Assembly: GCF_029269835.1 (NCBI RefSeq)
Contig: NZ_JARJBB010000013.1
Location: 62,001-126,000 of the forward strand
Source: Streptomyces tropicalis
GTDB lineage: Bacteria > Actinomycetota > Actinomycetes > Streptomycetales > Streptomycetaceae
Direction: 5' to 3'
DNA length: 64,000 nt
A program made the position numbers and the translations under genes. The notes beneath the pieces were generated by a model, which saw nothing but the letters and a program-made list of their open reading frames with translations, ran no database searches and was not told where the DNA came from. Positions 42,907-49,242 of this stretch are shown here, piece after piece (positions within the stretch are counted from its first letter, which is position 1; each line of letters begins with the position of its first letter).

Positions 42907-42946
42907 CGGGTGACGGGCCCCGCGCGACGACGGGGCCCGCCACCCG
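42907..42946. terminator. Bidirectional terminator between convergent splB-like and dps genes
   Basis: CGGGTGACGGGCCCCG (42907-42922) pairs with CGGGGCCCGCCACCCG (42931-42946), 15 of 16 positions, loop of 8 bases. Lies after the radical SAM stop (42784) and before the dps stop (42978). Confidence 0.75.
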
Positions 42947-42977
42947 GTCGGCTGCTCGCCGACCGTCCCGCCTGCCG

Positions 42978-43541
42978 TCAGCCCAGCTGCGCCCCGCGCG
43001 AGGCGGCATCCCGCTCGGTGGTGGCGTCCGCGGTCGCGAGGGAGCCGCCGGCGCTCTCCAGGTGGGCGCGCACGAACCACTGGAACTGCTCCAGGTCGCG
43101 CAGCTGCCCGATGAGCAGGTCCTCCGTCGCCGGGTCGATGTCGCCGGCCACCTTCACCGCGTCGCGTACGCCCTGGGCGACGCCGGTGTAGACGAGGTCG
43201 AGGGCGCCCAGGTGGGCGATGGCGTCGGCGCGGCCGATCGAGTAGTCGTCCCAGGCGCGTTCGGCGACGAGCGCGCCGGGCGTGCCCTGCGCCACTCCGC
43301 CGAGCGCGGCGATCCGCTCGGCCACGTCGTCGGCCATCTCCCGGACCCGGTCCACCTGCGGGTCGACCATCTCGTGCACGGCGATGAAGTGCGGGCCCAC
43401 CACGTTCCAGTGGATGTGCTTCAGGGTGAGGTGGAGGTCGTTCAGCGCGTGCAGGCGCGTCCGGAGCAGACCGATGAGCCGGCCCGCGTCGTCGAGCTCG
43501 ATGCCCGGGACCGTGTACGCGGGGGTGAGGTCCTGTGCCAT
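42978..43541 (-). CDS. dps: Dps ferritin-like DNA protection protein
   Basis: 187 residues. Ferroxidase residues fit the E. coli Dps spacing exactly: His44 (KHIHWN), His56, Asp60 (HEMVD), Asp71 and Glu75 (DDVAE). The helix block PHFIAVHEMVD is nearly the same as in E. coli. It oxidises Fe(II) with H2O2, stores iron and coats DNA in stationary phase. N-terminus lacks the lysine-rich E. coli DNA-binding tail. RBS GGAGG about 11 bases before the ATG. Confidence 0.93.
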   Translation of the reverse strand: MAQDLTPAYTVPGIELDDAGRLIGLLRTRLHALNDLHLTLKHIHWNVVGPHFIAVHEMVDPQVDRVREMADDVAERIAALGGVAQGTPGALVAERAWDDYSIGRADAIAHLGALDLVYTGVAQGVRDAVKVAGDIDPATEDLLIGQLRDLEQFQWFVRAHLESAGGSLATADATTERDAASRGAQLG

Positions 43542-43722
43542 GTGTTCCGATACCTCCGTGTCGTGCGTGTGACGTCAGCACGGGTGCCCCGTTCCGGCGG
43601 GTCCAGACCTGGGCGGGCCACCCGTCACCCGGTGGACGGGGATCGCGACGCGGAAGGTCATCCGTACGGCCGCCGGCGGCGGAAGTGGGGGTGCCGGTCC
43701 CGCACCCCCGAGGAGTGAGAGC

Positions 43723-44211
43723 ATGTCCGTACGCCCCGGCCGTCCGCCGGAGTCCGTCTGGGACTACCCGCGCCCGCCGCTGCTGCAGCCGGACGACCGG
43801 CGGGTCCGCGTCGAGTGCGCGGGCGAGGTCGTGGCCGACACCTCGCGGGCCCTGCGGGTCCTGGAGACCAGCCATCCGCCGGTGTTCTACCTGCCCCCGC
43901 AGGACGTGCGCACCGAGCTGCTCCGCCCGGCCGCGGGCCGCCGCTCCTGGTGCGAGTGGAAGGGCGCCGCCGTCTACTGGGACCTCGTCGTCGGGGACGA
44001 GGTGCGCCAGCGGGCGGCCTGGAGCTATCCCCGCCCGGAGCCGCGGTACGCGGACCTGGCGGACCATCTGGCCTTCTACGTGGACGCGGTGGACCGCTGC
44101 CTGGTCGCCGGGGAGACGGTCACCGCGCAGGAGGGCGACTTCTACGGCGGCTGGATCACCGGCGAGATCCGCGGGCCGTTCAAGGGCGGCCCCGGCACCC
44201 GGGGCTGGTGA
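43723..44211 (+). CDS. DUF427-domain protein
   Basis: 162 residues. DUF427 block PESVWDYPRPP and CEWKGAAVYWDLVVGDEV, ending AFYVDAVDRCLVAGETV and FYGGWITGEI. Small single-domain protein common in Actinobacteria, structure beta-rich, activity unknown. GAGGAG-type site before ATG 43723. Divergent from dps with a 181-base gap, so both could share control. Confidence 0.9.
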   Translation: MSVRPGRPPESVWDYPRPPLLQPDDRRVRVECAGEVVADTSRALRVLETSHPPVFYLPPQDVRTELLRPAAGRRSWCEWKGAAVYWDLVVGDEVRQRAAWSYPRPEPRYADLADHLAFYVDAVDRCLVAGETVTAQEGDFYGGWITGEIRGPFKGGPGTRGW

Positions 44212-44345
44212 GCCCCGGCGGCGGAGCACGCGCCACGACCGGTGCAACCATTTGTCCGGTTCGACCGGAACACAGGGCACGGCACACCGGCCCTCGGGCG
44301 CCGGTCCCGGGGACGCACGGTCCCCGGCCCTGGAAAGGAACCGCC

Positions 44346-44924
44346 ATGAAGCTGAGTGACGAGCTGCCCGTCGACCACAGGCTCGCGACGGTCTACCGGT
44401 ACGGCGCCGCCTTCTGCGGCCTGGTGCTGCTGACCTTCGGCTGCCTGGGCTTCGCCGACGAACTCTCGCCCTTCAACACCGACGGCCGGCACATCGCCGG
44501 GATGTCGACCAACGGCGTCCTGAGCCTCATCTCCGTCGTCGTCGGACTCGCGCTGGTCGGCGGCGCGATCGTCGGCGGCAACTTCGCCTCGACGCTGAAC
44601 ATGACCGTCGGGGCGCTGTTCCTGCTGAGCGGCTTCGCGCACATCTTCGTCCTCGACCGCCCCGCCAACATCCTCGGCTTCGGCATGACCAACGTCATGT
44701 TCAGCTTCGTGATGGGCCTGGTGATCCTCACCTTCGGCATGTACGGGCGAGTGTCGAGCAAGCTGCCGCACGACAACCCCTACTGGCGCCGGCGCCATCC
44801 GCGCGAGGCGGCCAAGGAGTCCCTCGCGACCCGCCGCGGGCAGCTCGCCGGCGCGTCCGGACCGCGGGCGGCGCACCCGCTGCCCGGCAGCCCGGTCCCG
44901 CCGGCCGTCCGGCCCGGGAAGTAA
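44346..44924 (+). CDS. DUF4383 membrane protein
   Basis: 192 residues, four hydrophobic helices (GAAFCGLVLLTFGCLGFAD, VLSLISVVVGLALVGGAIV, ASTLNMTVGALFLLSGF, FSFVMGLVILTFGMYG) and a basic cytoplasmic tail ending PPAVRPGK. Family function unknown. ATG has AAAGGA upstream. First of a run of plus-strand genes to 46484, each with its own spacing. Confidence 0.9.
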   Translation: MKLSDELPVDHRLATVYRYGAAFCGLVLLTFGCLGFADELSPFNTDGRHIAGMSTNGVLSLISVVVGLALVGGAIVGGNFASTLNMTVGALFLLSGFAHIFVLDRPANILGFGMTNVMFSFVMGLVILTFGMYGRVSSKLPHDNPYWRRRHPREAAKESLATRRGQLAGASGPRAAHPLPGSPVPPAVRPGK

Positions 44925-44947
44925 CGGCGACCGGGCGGGAGACGGGC

Positions 44948-45649
44948 GTGGACGTGCGTGGTGCGCGGATCCTGGTTCCCGGTGCCTCGGGCGCCCTCGG
45001 CGGCGCGCTCGTGGGCCTGCTGCACGGCAGGGGCGCCACGGTGGCCGTGGCGGGCCGCGACCGGGCGGCGCTCGACCGGCTGGCCGCGGCACACGGCGGG
45101 CTGCCCGCCCGGCAGTTCGACGCCTACGACCTGGACGCGTGCGCGGGCACCGTCCGCTGGGCTGCCGAGCGGCTCGGCGGGCTGGACGCCGTGGTCGTGT
45201 GCGTGGGGGTGGCCGCCTTCGGACCGGCGGACGCGGTGGGCGACGCGGTGGCCGAGCACCTGGTCACGGTGAACGCGCTCGCGCCCATCGCGTTTCTGCG
45301 CGCGGCGCTTACGGTGGTGCCGCCCGGCGGGGTGCTCGCCGCGGTCACCGGCATGGTGGCCCGGACCCCGGTCGCGGGCATGGCGGACTACTCCGCGGCG
45401 AAGGCGGCGCTGTCGGCCTGGCTGTCCGCCGTCCGGCGGGAGCGGCGCCGCAGCGGGGTCGGCGTGCTGGAGATCCGGCTGCCGCACCTGGACACCGGGT
45501 TCGCCGGCCGGGCCGTCGCGGGCCGCCCGGGCGCGCTCCCCGACGGGCTCCCGGTGGAGCGGGCGGTGGACGCGATCGTCGGCGCGCTGGAGTCGGGCGG
45601 GCGGCTGGTGCGGTCCGGCGACGGCGGAACCCTGGAAACCGTCCCGTAG
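44948..45649 (+). CDS. Short-chain dehydrogenase/reductase
   Basis: 233 residues, GTG start. Rossmann nucleotide motif GASGALGGALVG at about 13-24, AVVVCVGVAAFG and the catalytic Tyr-x3-Lys in MADYSAAKAAL. The Ser of the triad falls in TGMVARTP rather than the usual place, so activity is plausible but not certain. Closely follows the DUF4383 gene (23 bases). Confidence 0.85.
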   Translation: MDVRGARILVPGASGALGGALVGLLHGRGATVAVAGRDRAALDRLAAAHGGLPARQFDAYDLDACAGTVRWAAERLGGLDAVVVCVGVAAFGPADAVGDAVAEHLVTVNALAPIAFLRAALTVVPPGGVLAAVTGMVARTPVAGMADYSAAKAALSAWLSAVRRERRRSGVGVLEIRLPHLDTGFAGRAVAGRPGALPDGLPVERAVDAIVGALESGGRLVRSGDGGTLETVP

Positions 45650-45683
45650 GGACACCGAGCCGCAGAAGGGAGCGGACACCGTC

Positions 45684-46484
45684 GTGCAGAACTCCCCCAC
45701 GCCGCCCGGCCCCGCCCGGTCCTCCGGCCGGGTGGAACCCCTCACGCCGCTCGCGCCCCGGCCGGTGCCGCGCACACTGTTCCGGCAGTCCTGGCGGGAG
45801 CTGGTGTTCCTGCACTGGGAGGCCGACCCGTTCGAGGTGGCGCGGCTGCTGCCGGACGGGACCGTCCCGGACCTGTACCACGGGCACGCCTACGTGGGGC
45901 TGGTCTTCTTCCGCATGGAACGCCTGGCCGTGGGCCCGGCTCCCGCGCTGCCCCACCTCGGCAGCTTCCGCGAGGTGAACGTCCGCCTGTACAGCCGGGA
46001 CGTGCTGGGCCGGCGCGGGGTGGTCTTCCGGTCCCTGGACTGCGACCGGCTCCTGCCGGTGCTCGCCGCCGACGCCCTGCTCGGGCTCGCGTACCGCTGG
46101 TCGCGGACGCGCAGCCAGTGGTTCGACGGGCGCCTGCTGTACCGCACCCGCCGCCGGCTGCGGCCGGACGCCGCGGCGCGGGTCTGGGTCGACGTCGGCG
46201 ACGAGCCGGTGACACCGGGTCCGCTGGAGGAGTTCCTGACGTGCCGCTGGGGGCTGCACGGGCGCGCCCGCGGCCGGACGTACCACCTTCCCCTGACGCA
46301 TCCGATGTGGACGTTCCGCCGCTGCTCCCTGCTGGACTGGGACGACTCGCTGATCGGCGCCGCGGGACTGACCGAGCCGCGCGACGACCCGGTCGGCGTG
46401 CTGTACGCACCGGGGCTGCCGGTGCGGTTCGGGCCGCCGCAGGCGCTGCCCGAGCCGCGGCGCGGACGGCGGACGGGCGGCTGA
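45684..46484 (+). CDS. YqjF-like DUF2071 protein
   Basis: 266 residues, GTG start. Pattern FRQSWRELVFLHWEADPFEVARLLPDGTVPDL followed by AYVGLVFFRME and REVNVRLYSRD, the conserved core of YqjF/DUF2071. Cytoplasmic; function unknown. Follows the SDR by 34 bases, likely same transcript. Confidence 0.88.
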   Translation: MQNSPTPPGPARSSGRVEPLTPLAPRPVPRTLFRQSWRELVFLHWEADPFEVARLLPDGTVPDLYHGHAYVGLVFFRMERLAVGPAPALPHLGSFREVNVRLYSRDVLGRRGVVFRSLDCDRLLPVLAADALLGLAYRWSRTRSQWFDGRLLYRTRRRLRPDAAARVWVDVGDEPVTPGPLEEFLTCRWGLHGRARGRTYHLPLTHPMWTFRRCSLLDWDDSLIGAAGLTEPRDDPVGVLYAPGLPVRFGPPQALPEPRRGRRTGG

Positions 46485-46600
46485 GCGGACTTCCCCGCGG
46501 CCGCGGTCCCCCGGGGCGGTCCGCAGCCGGGTCCGCACCCATCCGCGGGACCCGCTGCGACGTATCACCTGTGGAGAGTGGAGAGCGAGGGAGGCGCGCG

Positions 46601-47014
46601 ATGGACAGCGGGCACGGCCGTTCCGGCCGCGCGGCGGCCGGCTGGGTCCCCGTGCTGCGCAGGGCGGTCCGCCGGCAGCTGGACGGGTGGGGGCTGGCGG
46701 GTCTGGCCGACGACGCGACGCTCGTGGTGGGCGAACTCGCCACGAACGCGGTCCGCCACGGCGAGCCCCCGGTACGGGTGGCGGTGACGCTGCGCTGCGC
46801 GCCGGGCGTGCCCCGCACCGTGCGCATCGAGGTCGCCGACGGCGGCGCCGGAATCGACCTCGACGTCGTCCGGGCGTGGTGGGGACACCCCGCGTTCCCC
46901 CTCGGCGAGAGCGGCCGGGGGCTGTACATGGTGGACGCCGTGTCCCGGGAGTGGGGCGACCGGAGCACCTCGGCCGGCCACACGGTGTGGGTCGACCTGG
47001 CGCCCACCCCGTGA
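46601..47014 (+). CDS. RsbW-like ATP-binding protein (GHKL)
   Basis: 137 residues. N-box LVVGELATNAVRHG, G1 EVADGGAGIDL and G2 SGRGLYMVDAV with WGDRSTSAGHTVW, as in the small Streptomyces RsbW/anti-sigma kinases. Excellent ribosome site (GGGAGG, six bases). No STAS or sigma partner adjacent; the STAS protein at 41056 is a candidate from distance only. Confidence 0.88.
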   Translation: MDSGHGRSGRAAAGWVPVLRRAVRRQLDGWGLAGLADDATLVVGELATNAVRHGEPPVRVAVTLRCAPGVPRTVRIEVADGGAGIDLDVVRAWWGHPAFPLGESGRGLYMVDAVSREWGDRSTSAGHTVWVDLAPTP

Positions 47015-47378
47015 CCGGCCCGTCCGGCCCCCGGGGTGACACGCGCCGGCGTGGACTCGACGTCGTCGCCGCGCACCCGCCCGCCTCCCCGGCACCATCG
47101 CCGTCCACCTGCCCCTCGGTCACGGCACCGCGGCCGAACCGCTCGCCGGCTCAGGGGCCGTGCCCCCTATCGCACCCGCACCCGCCGAGTCCGGGCGACC
47201 GCGCCGGTGTCGGCGGGTGCTCCCGCGGGGTACCGTACGGCCGCCCGGGCCCGGTGGGCAGCCGTGGCGGGGCGTCGGCCCGACGGGGCCGCGTACGACG
47301 ACCGGAGGCTCTCCCGGCCACCGGTGAGAGACGGCGCACGGCACCGCCGTGGCGCACGCTGAAAGGACGGACTCCCCC
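47015..47378. other. Intergenic region
   Basis: 364 bases with chance Arg/Pro-rich frames and no supported gene. A partial dyad at 47153-47168 (AGGGGC-CGTG-CCCCCT) is noted. No T-rich terminator. Confidence 0.4.
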
Positions 47379-48119
47379 GTGCAGGACCCCCTGAAGAGCG
47401 CGGAGACACAGGCACGCCCCGCGGACCGGCCCGCTCCGGCGACCCGGTCGCCCCTCGTCGTCCGACGGCGGCCCGGAACGCCCCGGGCGGCCGTGCTCGT
47501 CCTGCACGGCGGGCGGGCGGAGAGCCGGCGGGCGTCGCGGCCCTGGCATCTCGCCGCGCTGCGGATGCGGCCCTTCGTCCGGGACCTCGTGGCGGCCGCC
47601 GGGCCGGCGGACGTGCTGGTGGCGCAGGTCCGCTACCGGCACCGCGGCTGGAACGGCGAACCGGGCGACCCGGTGGCCGACGTGCGGCGTGCCCTGGCCG
47701 AACTGGAGGCCGTGGCAGGGGGAATCCCCGTGGTGCTGGTGGGGCACTCGATGGGCGGACGCGCCGCTCTGCGCGCCGCGGACGATCCGCGGGTCCGGGC
47801 GGTGGTGGCGCTCGCGCCGTGGTGCCCGCCGGGCGAACCGGTGGGCCCGTCGGCCGGGAAGCGTGTCGTCGTCCTGCACGGCAGCCGCGACCGCGTCACC
47901 TCGGCCGCCGAATCCGCCGCGTTCGTGCGGCGGGCCCGCGCGGCCGGGGCGCACGCCGCGATGGCGCTGGTCGACGGCGGCGACCACGGGATGCTGCGGC
48001 GCCACCGCCACTGGCACCGTGTCACCACGGAGGCCGTCGGGGAGCTGCTGGAGCCGGACGCGCGGCCCTCCGTCCTCCCCGGGGGTGCGTGGACGGCGGC
48101 CGAGCCGCCCCGCTTCTGA
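47379..48119 (+). CDS. Alpha/beta hydrolase
   Basis: 246 residues. Nucleophile elbow GHSMGG, oxyanion region VLVLHGGRAES, Asp near HGSRDRVT and catalytic His in GGDHGMLRRH. The triad is complete. N-terminal 35 residues are a Pro/Arg-rich leader without signal-peptide character. GTG 47379 (AAAGGA about 13 bases upstream) or GTG 47349 may be the start. Substrate unknown. Confidence 0.85.
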   Translation: MQDPLKSAETQARPADRPAPATRSPLVVRRRPGTPRAAVLVLHGGRAESRRASRPWHLAALRMRPFVRDLVAAAGPADVLVAQVRYRHRGWNGEPGDPVADVRRALAELEAVAGGIPVVLVGHSMGGRAALRAADDPRVRAVVALAPWCPPGEPVGPSAGKRVVVLHGSRDRVTSAAESAAFVRRARAAGAHAAMALVDGGDHGMLRRHRHWHRVTTEAVGELLEPDARPSVLPGGAWTAAEPPRF

Positions 48120-48178
48120 CGACGCGCTGAGCAGCCCGGCCCAGGTCGGGTCGGGCCGGGCCGGTCGGTCGGGGCCTG

Positions 48179-48226
48179 GTGCTGTGACCGAGAAGACTCA
48201 CCGGCTCGCGACGCCCGGCACGGCAC
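48179..48226. repeat. MITE-like repeat, copy 3 (48-bp short form)
   Basis: Left end GTGCTGTGACCG, then the shared core ending CGGCAC. It lacks exactly the 34 bases 35865-35898 of the 82-bp copy, that is the interval between its two GCAC sequences, as if deleted at that short direct repeat. The right end overlaps the TAG stop of the SHOCT-domain gene. Confidence 0.7.
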
Positions 48227-48513
48227 TAGGCGAGGACCTGGCGCTTCTGCGCCTCGAACTCCTCGTCCGTCAGCACCCCTTGGGCCTTCAGCTCGCCCAG
48301 CCGCTTCAGCTGGTCGATCTTGTTGTTCATGTCGTCCTCGGTGGACGGGGGTGGCGCGGGGGCGGCCGGTGCCTGCGGGGCGGGCTGCTGCGCCGCCTGC
48401 TCCTCCTGCTGCGCCCAGCGCCCCTGCTGCCGCCGTGACACGCGGTTGGACACGGCGGTGGCGGTACCGGCGACCACGGCGGTGCGCGCGACACCGCGAA
48501 TCAGTCCGGGCAT
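48226..48513 (-). CDS. SHOCT-domain small protein
   Basis: 95 residues. N-terminal amphipathic/hydrophobic helix (GLIRGVARTAVVAGTATAVSN), Gln/Ala/Pro-rich linker and a C-terminal SHOCT helix pair (DQLKRLGELKAQGVLTDEEFEAQK). AAGGAG five bases before the ATG is strong. Sits next to the DUF6325 gene on the same strand; both often occur together. SHOCT is thought to mediate oligomerisation. Confidence 0.9.
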   Translation of the reverse strand: MPGLIRGVARTAVVAGTATAVSNRVSRRQQGRWAQQEEQAAQQPAPQAPAAPAPPPSTEDDMNNKIDQLKRLGELKAQGVLTDEEFEAQKRQVLA

Positions 48514-48590
48514 GATCACTCCTTCGTCGGGCCGCCCGGGACCGCGGGGCCCCGGGCACGTGCCGGCCGGCGCGGACGCGCCGGGTCGCC

Positions 48591-49052
48591 TCAGGCCGCC
48601 GCGGATCCTCCGGGCGGGGTGGTGCCGCCCTCGACCGCGTCCAGGGACGCCAGCAGGGCCTGCACGGGAATGCGGCCGCTCGCGACGAGCTGCGCCCCGC
48701 TGCGCCGCAGCGCGCGGGCCAGCGGCGCGGCCCACAGGTTCTCGTACACCACGATGCCCGCCGAGTTGCCCGGCTCGAGCGCGCGGCCGGCCTCGTCGAT
48801 GTCGCCCTGGTCCAGCAGCCCGCTGGAGACGCCCTCGAACACGGACAGGTCCACCTCGTCGCCGAAGTCCTGGAGCTCCACCGCGGTGACGGACCCGTCC
48901 GCGTCCTTGCGGACGAAGACGAGGTCGAGGATCCGGATGACGCCGCGGTCGACGAGGTCGACGAGGAGCGGGAACCCCTCGCCCGTCATGCGGTTGCCGG
49001 GGAACTCGACGACCAGGTAGTCGACGGGTCCCATGTCCTCTGCGTCCTTCAT
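48591..49052 (-). CDS. DUF6325-like protein
   Basis: 153 residues. Pattern MGPVDYLVVEFPGNRMTGEG then LVDLVDRGVIRILDLVFVRKDADGS and VSSGLLDQGDIDEAG with ALEPGNSAGIVVYENLW, the DUF6325 membrane-modulating family often paired with a SHOCT gene, as here (78 bases apart). ATG 49052 has AAGGA six bases upstream. Divergent to the SpoIIE sensor-phosphatase at 49243. Confidence 0.85.
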   Translation of the reverse strand: MKDAEDMGPVDYLVVEFPGNRMTGEGFPLLVDLVDRGVIRILDLVFVRKDADGSVTAVELQDFGDEVDLSVFEGVSSGLLDQGDIDEAGRALEPGNSAGIVVYENLWAAPLARALRRSGAQLVASGRIPVQALLASLDAVEGGTTPPGGSAAA

Positions 49053-49242
49053 GGCCATTCCTTCACGGTCGGCGGCGGACGGCTCTTCCCGCTCATTGGA
49101 GCACGCGGCGCAGGGCGGCGCACTCCGGCGGACGCCCGCCTCAGGGGCCTGTGCAGGGCCCTCGCACGGCGCGGCCGCACGCCCTGTCCATCCGGTCTCC
49201 AGCGGTCGCATCCGGGGGAACCACAGTGTTAGAAAAGGGAGC

